From a virus: a DNA stretch of 35,374 nucleotides. Location: positions 1-35,374 of IMG/VR virus record IMGVR_UViG_3300021197_000949. One strand, 5' to 3'. The position numbers and the translations under genes are program-made. Positions 24,599 to 31,805 of the stretch are shown here, in pieces; position 1 is the first letter of the stretch, and each line of letters starts with the position of its first letter. Below the pieces are notes generated by a model. The model was not told the DNA's origin, made no database searches, and saw only the letters and a program-made list of their open reading frames with translations.

Positions 24599-25777
24599 GT
24601 GTCAACATTTTATAAAGAAAGCAACAATGAAACCACGGTCGAGTTGTTTAACAAAAAAATTATCTATAAATCTGATGTGTTAACTTCGGGTTATTCAAAT
24701 CTTATAGATTTCAATCTTGCAGAAAAAGCGCTTTATGGAAAAGTAGGCAGAATCTATATTCCAATAGTTACTAGTCCAAACTTGGTTAGATTTAAAAATT
24801 TTATAAGCTCAGGTAATCCAAGACAAAACTTGCAGGCAATAGGGTTTGTTGTGGATGCATTTGAGGCACTAGCTCAACAGTTTAAGAAAGCAGAACAATC
24901 AGGCAAAATTTATTCTAACGATCCTAATCTTACTAACTTAAAAGTTTATAAGAGTTATAAAGATAATAATATAAGCTATAATGAATATCAAATTAATTTT
25001 ATTAAAGCTTTAAAAACAAATATGAATATTAATAATATTCATAATTTTCAAACATTCATAAAAGAACTCCTAGCTACTGTTAGTATTGTAACAAGAACTT
25101 ACCCGTTGTCAATGCCTGCTTACACAAAAAGTAAACTAAATAGCCTGACCAATAGTGGGCTTGCTCTTGAGATTGCCGACGCACCCTATGATAATGATGA
25201 TCAAAAAATAAATGATTTCGTAAACAGTAAGAACTGGGAGTTCTATGTAAATGCTTGTAACTCTTATGGCTTCATGATCGACATCAATGCTCCTTGGAGA
25301 TTAATAGCCGACCTTGACTCTGAAGCCATGATGGGTTATGCTAGTGCTTATGACTTTACAAGCACCGATGAAATCTTGGCTTTGGGGTTCTCAACAACTC
25401 ATAATAGATTTTACAACCAATTACCACAGCAGCTATTGAGACTCTACAACGAAATGGTTCCAACACACATTTCATCATTTGATGAATGTGGTTCTAAGAT
25501 TATAACTACAGAACGTTACACTCTTCAGTCCCTACAACAAAAATTCTCAAACGATTTCTTCATGAAGTTCTATTTTGATCTTCGGTTCTCGGAAGAAGAG
25601 AACACATTCAGTGTAGCCGAAAAACAGAGGATCATCAAGGATTGCTTGCAACTATCAAGGTCTTCAGATAACCGCACTGCTCTGGGAACTTTTGAGCGTT
25701 ATATCAACCAACCATTTGACTACAGAGGATCCTTGAGTTATCTTATAGAAGCACAGAGACTCAGAGAGGACACATGA
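24599..25777 (+). CDS. Conserved-looking protein of the baseplate operon, function unknown (392 aa)
   Basis: GTG start at 24599 with AGGAG at 24588-24592. The protein is not recognised functionally. Visible features: N-terminal KALYGKVGRIYIPIV, a run of Asn/Tyr/Lys-rich helices, and NWEFYVNACNSYGFMIDIN followed by PWRLIADLDS, a pattern I recall from uncharacterised proteins of large marine myoviruses. No signal peptide or membrane segment. It is the most AT-rich gene in the window (ATA, TTA, AAT codons abundant). It lies between the hub-like gene and polA, and its stop overlaps the polA start. A structural role is plausible from context; a head- or tail-associated enzyme cannot be excluded. 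Confidence 0.65.
   Translation: MSTFYKESNNETTVELFNKKIIYKSDVLTSGYSNLIDFNLAEKALYGKVGRIYIPIVTSPNLVRFKNFISSGNPRQNLQAIGFVVDAFEALAQQFKKAEQSGKIYSNDPNLTNLKVYKSYKDNNISYNEYQINFIKALKTNMNINNIHNFQTFIKELLATVSIVTRTYPLSMPAYTKSKLNSLTNSGLALEIADAPYDNDDQKINDFVNSKNWEFYVNACNSYGFMIDINAPWRLIADLDSEAMMGYASAYDFTSTDEILALGFSTTHNRFYNQLPQQLLRLYNEMVPTHISSFDECGSKIITTERYTLQSLQQKFSNDFFMKFYFDLRFSEEENTFSVAEKQRIIKDCLQLSRSSDNRTALGTFERYINQPFDYRGSLSYLIEAQRLREDT
25314..25342 (+). promoter_or_regulatory. Possible internal sigma70-type promoter ahead of polA
   Basis: TTGACT (25314-25319), 17 bases, TATGCT (25337-25342), lying within the coding sequence of the 392-aa gene and about 430 bases before polA. polA otherwise has no visible promoter. 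Could be chance; weak -10. Confidence 0.25.
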
Positions 25778-26964
25778 TTTTTCAGACACTTGACGACAAG
25801 TCAGAGTGTGTCGGCATCTACTCCAACGGAGCCCTTCATTTTGAGGGCATCCCTGGTGGGCTGACCAAGACTTGGAAGTATACTGGATCCATTCAGGATC
25901 CTGAAATTAAGTATGCTTGGCTTTACACCGGAGGCAAGAATCTTCAGGAAGCTTGTCCTGAAAGCCTAAAAGAAGAATTGAGCGAGGTTCAGAAAACCTT
26001 CAAGGCTTATCTACTTTCGTTTAAGATAGCTCGCATAGACTTGCGACAGAACTGCTTCTTTGATCTCGTCCCATCGGACTTTTTGATGCAGTTTTGTGAG
26101 GTCCGTAACAAGATCACCGAGCACGTTTTTGACACCTGTAATCAACCAGATAATTATGATCATTTAGATAAGGTCTACAAGCTAATCCACAAGATAAGCT
26201 ACCAGAAGCTCAACATCAACATAGATGGCTGCCGTCACTTGATGACCTCTACAAGCGACCGAGAAGACATCAAGATGCTTGTAAAAAACAAGTCGCACTA
26301 CGTGAGCTATAACCTTTTTGGAACGGTCACAGGGCGTCTTACAACCCAGAGAGACAGCAATCCGATCCTAACTATGAAGGCGAAGTTCCGAGAACTCATT
26401 AAACCAACAAACGACTGGCTTGTGTCTCTGGATTACAATGGGGCAGAGGTCAGGACTTTCTTATCTCTCTCAGGACACGAACAACCACAGGAAGACATTC
26501 ATAGCTGGAATATGAGACACCTCTACGGAGGATCTCCCGTAGATCGTGATGAGGCAAAGGTGAGATTCTTCTCCACCCTCTACAATGTGAACGATATGTC
26601 GCTCAACGGCTCTGTTTACAGCCGCGAAGGCGTGCTTTCTGAGTTCTATAAGGGCGGAAAGGTCAACACTCCGACAGGAAGGCAGATTGAAGTAGAACAG
26701 CGTAAGGCACTGAGCTACTTGATTCAAAGCACGACATCGGACTTGACCCTAGACCGCGCCGTGGCGCTGGATAAAGCCCTGGAAGACACAAGATCAAAGG
26801 TAGCGTTCATCGTTCACGACGAGGTGGTGTTAGACATAGCGGAAGAAGATAAAGAGAGAATCCCAGAACTGAAAGCTATGTTTGAGAACAATAGTTTAGG
26901 TAAATTTATGGCTAATATCAAGGCAGGCAAGGACTATGGGAACTTGAAAGAGTTGAAGCTATGA
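25774..26964 (+). CDS. Family A DNA polymerase, minimal polymerase domain (396 aa)
   Basis: Template-directed DNA synthesis. Seen: TVTGRLTTQRDSNP (184-197), motif A VSLDYNGAEVR with catalytic D220, DIHSWNMRHLYG, motif B with R258, K262, F266 and Y270 in the exact Pol I spacing, TGRQIEVEQRKAL, a conserved Gln near 318, and motif C HDE at 348-350. Phe at the position of E. coli Pol I 762. Only about 180 residues precede the TGRL motif and no 3'-5' exonuclease motif is visible there, so the protein is polymerase-only; the segment between motifs B and C is about 35 residues shorter than in Klenow. T4 itself uses a family B enzyme. RM378, a distant T4 relative, has PolA split from its exonuclease. 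ATGA overlap with the preceding and following genes. Confidence 0.92.
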   Translation: MIFQTLDDKSECVGIYSNGALHFEGIPGGLTKTWKYTGSIQDPEIKYAWLYTGGKNLQEACPESLKEELSEVQKTFKAYLLSFKIARIDLRQNCFFDLVPSDFLMQFCEVRNKITEHVFDTCNQPDNYDHLDKVYKLIHKISYQKLNINIDGCRHLMTSTSDREDIKMLVKNKSHYVSYNLFGTVTGRLTTQRDSNPILTMKAKFRELIKPTNDWLVSLDYNGAEVRTFLSLSGHEQPQEDIHSWNMRHLYGGSPVDRDEAKVRFFSTLYNVNDMSLNGSVYSREGVLSEFYKGGKVNTPTGRQIEVEQRKALSYLIQSTTSDLTLDRAVALDKALEDTRSKVAFIVHDEVVLDIAEEDKERIPELKAMFENNSLGKFMANIKAGKDYGNLKELKL

Positions 26965-27824
26965 TTTCGCTAATAGGCATAGGCGAAGCTGGCTGTAATG
27001 TGGTCTCTCTGTTTGAGAACCACAGAGAATACAACTGCTTTTTGTTCTCGGAAGATCAAGAGAACACAAAATACACACGCAAACTATCAAAAGTAGAAAA
27101 AGCAGAGGATTGTGAGGGAAAGGCACCCAAACTATCTTCGTATAAGACAAAAGAAGCAATACAAGACAGAGTGCAGGTGTTCCTCTGTGGTTCATCTTTT
27201 TCGGCAAACTACACACTTGCAATTCTACAGCAGATAAGAGACAGAGAGATGGACATCTTCTACATCAAACCAGATGTAGACCTCTTGATCGGCAATTCAA
27301 AGCTACAAGAGCGAGCAATCTTTGGCATCTTACAGGAGTATGCCCGCTCTGGTTTATTCAAGAGCTTCACAATTTTGTCCAACCCTTCAATTGAGAAGAC
27401 AATAGGCGAAATCCCAATAAAAAAATACTTTGACACAATCAACAAAAGCATCTACTATGCGGTTCATTACCTAAATGTGTTTGATCATACGACACCGCTT
27501 GTAGGCAATCTTTCCAAGCCCTCAGATGTCCAGAGAATCCGCTCCGTAGGCATAGTCTCAGTTGATAAATTAACTGAGAATTGGTACTACAAATTAGAGG
27601 AAGATCGTGACGTAGCATACTACTTATGTATAGCAAATGAGCGCTTGGAAACGGACGGAAAACTCCACTCCCGAGTGGTCGAGAGCCTAAAAAACAAACC
27701 CCGAAACGCATTCAAAAATGTGACCTATGGAATCTATGAGTCGCCTTACGAAACGGACTTCGGATTCTGCGTGGCTCACACAAATTTCGTTCAAGGACAA
27801 AAACTACTTGACAGCAAAGGCTGA
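26961..27824 (+). CDS. Degenerate FtsZ/tubulin-superfamily-like protein (287 aa)
   Basis: The N-terminus ISLIGIGEAGCNVVSLFE matches the first strand, nucleotide loop and helix of FtsZ (IGVGGAGxNAV). YNCFLFSED stands where FtsZ has the second strand ending in NTD. VQVFLCGSSFSANYTLAIL aligns with the strand carrying the FtsZ signature GGGTGTG, but that glycine box is replaced by SSFSANY; MDIFYIKPDVDLL, QERAIFGILQEYARSG, SFTILSNPSIEKTIGE and TPLVGNLSKPSDVQRI follow in the order of FtsZ TVAVVTKPF, helix, ITIPNDKLLK and TPGLINLDFADVR. The fold is therefore likely but GTPase activity is doubtful. ATG overlaps the polA stop (ATGA). Function unknown; a replication-linked or positioning role is speculation. 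Family assignment by eye only. Confidence 0.6.
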   Translation: MISLIGIGEAGCNVVSLFENHREYNCFLFSEDQENTKYTRKLSKVEKAEDCEGKAPKLSSYKTKEAIQDRVQVFLCGSSFSANYTLAILQQIRDREMDIFYIKPDVDLLIGNSKLQERAIFGILQEYARSGLFKSFTILSNPSIEKTIGEIPIKKYFDTINKSIYYAVHYLNVFDHTTPLVGNLSKPSDVQRIRSVGIVSVDKLTENWYYKLEEDRDVAYYLCIANERLETDGKLHSRVVESLKNKPRNAFKNVTYGIYESPYETDFGFCVAHTNFVQGQKLLDSKG

Positions 27825-27886
27825 TCACGTTACTTTATAGATGAGCAAGGGAGAAGCTCACAGACATCCTCCCAAAATAAATACTC

Positions 27887-27915
27887 TTGACAGGCTATGA
27901 TCAGAGTGTTACATT
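27887..27915 (+). promoter_or_regulatory. Sigma70-type promoter for the gp32-like gene
   Basis: TTGACA (27887-27892), 17 bases, TACATT (27910-27915), with TGT just before the -10 (extended -10). Predicted start about 27922, leader about 45 bases. Lies in the 142-base gap after the FtsZ-like gene, in which no other gene was seen. Confidence 0.75.
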
Positions 27916-27966
27916 AAGATGGTAAGGAACGCTTACTATACTATACCCAACAACAAGGAGACTACA

Positions 27967-28734
27967 ATGGGAATTAACATGGAGCTAATGCGGAAGAAGC
28001 TCGCCGCACTACGAGGAAATGGAAAGAGCGACAGGGCAAGTGTCTGGTTCAAGCCAGAAGAAGGCGACACTGATGTGCGAATTGTCCCTGCCTCAGATGG
28101 AGATCCACTTAAGGAAGTTTTCTTCCACTATAACATTGAAGGACACCGCGGCGGCGTTATGTGCCCTAAGCGTAACTTTGGTGAGGCGTGCCCAATCTGT
28201 GATTTCGCTTCACAGCTATGGAAGGACGGCACCGAAAACAATGACGAGGAGACCAAGAAGCTTGCTAAGTCTCTCTTCGTTCGTAATCGTTACTTCTCAC
28301 CAGTAGTGGTGCGAGGACTTGAGAGCGAGGGCGTGAAGGTTTATGGCTACGGCAAGCAGGCTTATGAGCTTCTGTTGGGCTACATCCTAGACCCCGAGTA
28401 TGGCGACATCACCGACCCACAGGGCGGCACTGACATCACTATCACCTACACAAAGCCGACTGCTCCGGGTGCTTACCCGAAGACAAACATGAAGATGCGT
28501 CGTAACACCAGTTCGCTTCTACCGGACGCCGATGCTATCCCCGGTCTGCTACAGAACATGCCCGACATCGATGGACTATTCACACGTCACACTCCTGATG
28601 AGGTGTCAGCAATTCTTGATAGTATGCTCTCTGGCGATAAGTCGGCAGAGGGTCGGTCAAGAGAGACAACCCAGTACAACCAGGGCGGTAAGTCCAGTGT
28701 TGATAAGGCATTCAACGATCTAATGGCTGGCTAG
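27967..28734 (+). CDS. Single-stranded DNA-binding protein, T4 gp32-like (255 aa)
   Basis: Coats single-stranded DNA during replication and recombination. Residues 60-78 hold a zinc site pattern H60-x5-C66-x8-C75-x2-C78 (CPKRNFGEACPIC), like the His/Cys3 site of gp32. The surrounding OB-fold region contains VWFKPEEGDTDVRIVP and FVRNRYFSPVVV. An acidic, flexible end (DKAFNDLMAG) corresponds to the partner-binding tail. Start: ATG 27967 with AAGGAG at 27955-27960; the frame extends upstream to 27919 but without support. Promoter at 27887 and terminator at 28758 make this a single-gene unit. Confidence 0.9.
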   Translation: MGINMELMRKKLAALRGNGKSDRASVWFKPEEGDTDVRIVPASDGDPLKEVFFHYNIEGHRGGVMCPKRNFGEACPICDFASQLWKDGTENNDEETKKLAKSLFVRNRYFSPVVVRGLESEGVKVYGYGKQAYELLLGYILDPEYGDITDPQGGTDITITYTKPTAPGAYPKTNMKMRRNTSSLLPDADAIPGLLQNMPDIDGLFTRHTPDEVSAILDSMLSGDKSAEGRSRETTQYNQGGKSSVDKAFNDLMAG

Positions 28735-28757
28735 TAAAAGCTCCAAGCTCCAGTCTG

Positions 28758-28785
28758 CCCCCACCCCTAAAAAGGTGGGGGTTTT
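28758..28785 (+). terminator. Intrinsic terminator after the gp32-like gene
   Basis: CCCCCACC (28758-28765) pairs with GGTGGGGG (28774-28781) around CCTAAAAA, followed by TTTT. Confidence 0.88.
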
Positions 28786-28788
28786 CTG

Positions 28789-28817
28789 TTGCGCCTTTGA
28801 CGCTTCTGTGTTATAAT
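28789..28817 (+). promoter_or_regulatory. Sigma70-type promoter for uvsX
   Basis: TTGCGC (28789-28794), 17 bases, TATAAT (28812-28817) with extended TGT. The better-looking TTGACG at 28797 is only 9 bases from the -10. Overlaps the T-run side of the preceding terminator. The leader is A-rich (about 60 bases) and ends in AAGGAG. Confidence 0.65.
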
Positions 28818-28886
28818 TACTAATGGGCTTTGTCCCAAAATTAAATAAAAATAAAGAAAAGAAAAGTTAAAAACAAGGAGAACTTA

Positions 28887-30017
28887 ATGGCTAAAGCAAA
28901 AGCTAAGGCTGGACGTGTATCTATGTCCGATCTTAGAGCGATGATAAATAAAAAGGCAGGTCGCAATGTCGCTCACGACCTCCGAGAAGATAATCCCACA
29001 GAAGTAAAGCAGTGGATCCCAACAGGATCCCGATGGCTTGATTCTATCGTTTGTAAGGGAAAATACGCTGGCATTCCTGTCGGCAAGGTAACAGAGTTGG
29101 CTGGCTTAGAAGCGACAGGCAAGTCGTTCTTGGCAGCCCAGTGCGCAGCAAACGCACAGAAGATGGGGATTGGAGTAATCTACTTTGATTCCGAGTCCGC
29201 GATTGATCCAACCTTCTTGGAGAAGGCTGGGTGTGATATTGGGGCTATGATGTATGTTCAGGCTCAATCAGTAGAGTTTGTGCTTGAGACCATAGAAGAG
29301 CTATTGGGAGCAGCCGACGAGCAACTGCTATTTATTTGGGACTCTCTGGCATTCACCCCGTCAGTTTCAGATGTAGCAGGCGACTTCAACCCTCAATCAT
29401 CAGTAGCAACCAAGGCTCGCATTCTTGCGAAGGCGATGTCAAAGTTGGTTATTCCACTCGCAGACAAGAAGGCTACGTTCCTTGTTCTCAATCAGTTGAA
29501 GACTAACATCCCACATGGACCCATGGCACGCCAGATTGCGATGACCACGCCTTACATCACCCCAGGCGGAAAGGCTATGCACTATGCTTACTCTCTCCGC
29601 ATCTGGCTTACAGGTCGTAAGAGCAAGGCAGCCTATGTGCTTGATGATAATGGTTTCCGAATTGGTTCAGAAGTCAAGGTCAAGCTTGAAAAGTCTCGTT
29701 TCGGAACACAGGGTAGAACTTGCACATTCCGAATCTTATGGGGAACAGAATCAATTGGTGTGCAGGACGAAGAGTCGTGGTTTGAGGCTCTGAAGGGCTT
29801 TATGACTGTTGCAGGCTCTTGGTATACCTTGACACGCGGAGAGTACTCTAAAAAGTTCCAGCCCAGCAAATGGGTTGAGATCCTACAGAATGATCCAGAG
29901 TTTAAGCAGCACGTTATGGATTTTATGGACGAAGTAGTAGTCCAGAAGTTCGACAAGCGTGAAGGCGAAGCATCAGATTTCTATGAAGTAGATGCTGGGG
30001 TAGACAAAGCCTCTTGA
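28887..30017 (+). CDS. uvsX: RecA-like recombinase, T4 UvsX-like (376 aa)
   Basis: Strand-exchange ATPase for recombination-dependent replication and repair. Walker A GLEATGKS at 73-80 (K79), Walker B LLFIWDS with D152, a VLNQLKTNIPHGP loop 2-type region, then ITPGGKAMHYAYSLRIWL, the RecA-family core strand. The N-terminus is basic (MAKAKAKAGR). Length is near T4 UvsX (391 aa). It has its own promoter. The stop codon overlaps the -35 element of the next promoter (TTGACA at 30014). Works with the gp32-like protein next to it. Confidence 0.93.
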   Translation: MAKAKAKAGRVSMSDLRAMINKKAGRNVAHDLREDNPTEVKQWIPTGSRWLDSIVCKGKYAGIPVGKVTELAGLEATGKSFLAAQCAANAQKMGIGVIYFDSESAIDPTFLEKAGCDIGAMMYVQAQSVEFVLETIEELLGAADEQLLFIWDSLAFTPSVSDVAGDFNPQSSVATKARILAKAMSKLVIPLADKKATFLVLNQLKTNIPHGPMARQIAMTTPYITPGGKAMHYAYSLRIWLTGRKSKAAYVLDDNGFRIGSEVKVKLEKSRFGTQGRTCTFRILWGTESIGVQDEESWFEALKGFMTVAGSWYTLTRGEYSKKFQPSKWVEILQNDPEFKQHVMDFMDEVVVQKFDKREGEASDFYEVDAGVDKAS

Positions 30018-30042
30018 CAGACAGCCTCCAGCCCGTTATATT
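30014..30042 (+). promoter_or_regulatory. Near-consensus sigma70 promoter for the FEN gene
   Basis: TTGACA (30014-30019), 17 bases, TATATT (30037-30042): the best promoter in the window. The -35 includes the uvsX stop; the -10 lies in the loop of the inverted repeat at 30025-30054, so the expected start (about 30049) falls in its 3' arm. Confidence 0.85.
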
Positions 30043-30054
30043 ATGGGCTGGAGG
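30025..30054 (+). promoter_or_regulatory. Inverted repeat enclosing promoter -10 and ribosome site
   Basis: CCTCCAGCCC (30025-30034) and GGGCTGGAGG (30045-30054) pair perfectly over a 10-base loop. The 3' arm contains the FEN ribosome site GGAGG (30050-30054), six bases from ATG. In a transcript read through from uvsX the site would be paired; in one begun at the embedded promoter the 5' arm is absent. No T run follows, so it is not a terminator. Confidence 0.7.
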
Positions 30055-30060
30055 TAATCT

Positions 30061-31026
30061 ATGAAGCGTGTACTCGTAATCGACGCCCTCAATATGTTTT
30101 TGAGGGCGTTTATTGTTGATCCCAGTCTATCTAACCACGGACAGCCAATTGGCGGGATCAAGGGATCTATCAAGATCCTACAGAAACTGGTTAGAATGAC
30201 AAATCCAAATGAGATTGTGATTTGTTGGGACGGACCAAACGGATCTCAAAAGCGCAAGGCTATGAATTCGTCTTATAAGGAGGGTCGGAAGCCCCTACGC
30301 CTGAATCGTTCTGTTCACAATCTAACAGAGAACGAAGAGATACAAAATAAAGTCTGGCAGCAAATGCAGATTATCGAGTATCTAAACCAGATGCCCATCA
30401 TCCAGCTTATTCTTGACAGAGTTGAGGCTGATGACATCATCTCTTATGTCTGCAATTCATCGCACTACAAGGGTTGGCAGAAAGTGATTGTCTCAAATGA
30501 TAAAGACTTTTTACAGCTTTGTGACGAAGAGACTGTAGTTTATCGCCCGACCACAGATAAGATCGAAACCAAGAAGACTGTGATTGAGTCTATGGGAGTC
30601 CATCCCACCAACATGGCGCTCGCACGCGCTATGGATGGAGACGCCAGCGACAATCTTCCTGGCGTCAATCGTGTTGGGATGAAGACGATCGCCACCAAGT
30701 TGCCGTTTATGAAAGACGAGCGAACCATCACGATCGATGAGCTACTTGATTACTGCGAGAGCATTGATTCAAAGCTGAAAGTCTACAAGAACATTTCAGA
30801 GTCAAAAGAACTAATTGAACATAACTACCAGATGATGCAGTTGTATTCTCCCCTCATCTCTGTCCAGGGCAAGCAAACCATTGACTATGCCCTTGAGAAC
30901 TTTGAGTGCGAGTTCAACAAAACCGAACTGCTAAGGCTTATGATGAACGATGGGTTCGGAGAACTCAACTGGGAAGAACTAAAGGGATTCCTTAATAGAA
31001 TTTCTAGGGAATGTAAAGAGAAATAA
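30061..31026 (+). CDS. Flap endonuclease / 5'-3' exonuclease, T4 RNase H-like (321 aa)
   Basis: Removes RNA primers and 5' flaps. Metal-binding acidic residues are in place: D8 (VLVIDALNM), D57 (VICWDGP), E122/D124/D125 (VEADDII), D147/D149 (SNDKDF), D194/D197 (GDASDNLPGVNRVG), and the last begins the helix-hairpin-helix that grips duplex DNA. SQKRKAMNSSYKEGRKP fits the helical arch region. Length is close to T4 RNase H (305 aa). It supplies the exonuclease that the minimal PolA lacks on the 5' side. Expressed from a strong early-type promoter in a hairpin; the late motif for the next gene follows directly after its stop. Confidence 0.9.
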   Translation: MKRVLVIDALNMFLRAFIVDPSLSNHGQPIGGIKGSIKILQKLVRMTNPNEIVICWDGPNGSQKRKAMNSSYKEGRKPLRLNRSVHNLTENEEIQNKVWQQMQIIEYLNQMPIIQLILDRVEADDIISYVCNSSHYKGWQKVIVSNDKDFLQLCDEETVVYRPTTDKIETKKTVIESMGVHPTNMALARAMDGDASDNLPGVNRVGMKTIATKLPFMKDERTITIDELLDYCESIDSKLKVYKNISESKELIEHNYQMMQLYSPLISVQGKQTIDYALENFECEFNKTELLRLMMNDGFGELNWEELKGFLNRISRECKEK

Positions 31027-31027
31027 C

Positions 31028-31037
31028 ACTATTTACT
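31028..31037 (+). promoter_or_regulatory. Putative late promoter motif ACTATTTACT inside the replication region
   Basis: Part of CACTATTTACTAC, identical over 13 bases to the motif ahead of the neck operon. It is the only late-type motif downstream of 15846 and sits 2 bases after the FEN stop, ahead of the two basic Cys-rich proteins. It implies that these are made late with virion genes. Confidence 0.6.
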
Positions 31038-31053
31038 ACCGAGGTGTAGTAAA
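31032..31053 (+). promoter_or_regulatory. Inverted repeat over the late motif, ribosome site and start
   Basis: TTTACTAC (31032-31039) and GTAGTAAA (31046-31053) are a perfect 8-bp pair with loop CGAGGT, which carries the ribosome site; the last A is the first base of ATG 31053. The 5' arm overlaps the late motif, so late-initiated RNA would lack it, whereas RNA read through from FEN would fold. Confidence 0.6.
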
Positions 31054-31805
31054 TGGAAAATCAATTCTCAAAGTTTGTAGATAAGAAAGACTTCTTCTTT
31101 CAGCTAGGTCAAAAAGATGCCCAGGACGGAAAACATAGATCTCGTGAAGAGATTTCTATGCTTGCTGATGTCGGTCAGATCTCAGAAGATCATTACCAAG
31201 AGTATCTATCAGGTCGTCAGGCTGGAGAAGAAGATTCCCATTACTATGAAGACTTATACGAACTTGATGAAGAAAACCTTCTAAACTTTGTAAATGAAGA
31301 AGAGGTCGAGCTAGACGAAAAGAAGAAAAAGAAATCAAAAGGCAAGAAAGACGCTTGCTACCACAAGGTTCGCGGTCGTTATGATGTGTGGCCTTCTGCT
31401 TATGCAAGCGGGGCTCTCGTTAAGTGCCGCAAAGTCGGCGCTGCAAACTGGGGCAACAAGTCAAAGAAAAAAGAAGGCTTGGAGTTAGATGACAAGCTTC
31501 TTCAAATCATCAAAGAAGAGTATCAGACAGTTCTATCCGAAAAAAAAAAGCTAACGGCTAAACCTTCTTCCGAGAGTAGCCTTAAAGACTGGTTCGGTCG
31601 CAAAGGTGCTCCCGGTAAGAAGGGCGGCTGGGTTGATTGCAACACTTGCCGCAAGGATAAGAAGACAGGAAAGAAGAAATGCTCACCCTGCGGTCGTTCA
31701 GGTGACGAAAAGAGATCAAAATACCCTTCATGTAGACCCACCCCCGGCGCATGTGGCAAGAGAGGAAGTTGGGGCAAAAAGTCTAAGGGAGGCAAGAAGG
31801 GATGA
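31053..31805 (+). CDS. Lys/Cys-rich protein with DUF5872-like domains, candidate internal head protein (250 aa)
   Basis: Residues 1-89 are acidic and helical and end EVELDE; a basic module then starts KKKKKSKGKKDACYHKV and contains GRYDVWPSAYASGALVKCRK (about 108-127), a DUF5872-type marine phage sequence. A second acidic helix (LLQIIKEEYQTVLSE, ending at 163) is followed by KKK and a second basic module with GWVDCNTCR, KKKCSPCGR and KYPSCRPTPGAC. Both acid-to-base junctions (LDE-K at 89/90, LSE-K at 163/164) fit the (I/L)xE rule of the T4 prohead protease. The Cys pairs could bind zinc. Function unknown; packaging with DNA in the head is inferred, supported by the late-type motif. Overlaps the next gene by ATGA. 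Confidence 0.7.
   Translation: MENQFSKFVDKKDFFFQLGQKDAQDGKHRSREEISMLADVGQISEDHYQEYLSGRQAGEEDSHYYEDLYELDEENLLNFVNEEEVELDEKKKKKSKGKKDACYHKVRGRYDVWPSAYASGALVKCRKVGAANWGNKSKKKEGLELDDKLLQIIKEEYQTVLSEKKKLTAKPSSESSLKDWFGRKGAPGKKGGWVDCNTCRKDKKTGKKKCSPCGRSGDEKRSKYPSCRPTPGACGKRGSWGKKSKGGKKG

Noticed and set aside
27919-27966. 16-codon N-terminal extension of the gp32-like protein
   Set aside because: The upstream ATG lies at or before the predicted transcription start, and ATG 27967 has AAGGAG six bases ahead.
28797-28817. TTGACG paired with TATAAT as the uvsX promoter
   Set aside because: Spacing is only 9 bases; TTGCGC at 28789 with 17 bases is the workable -35.
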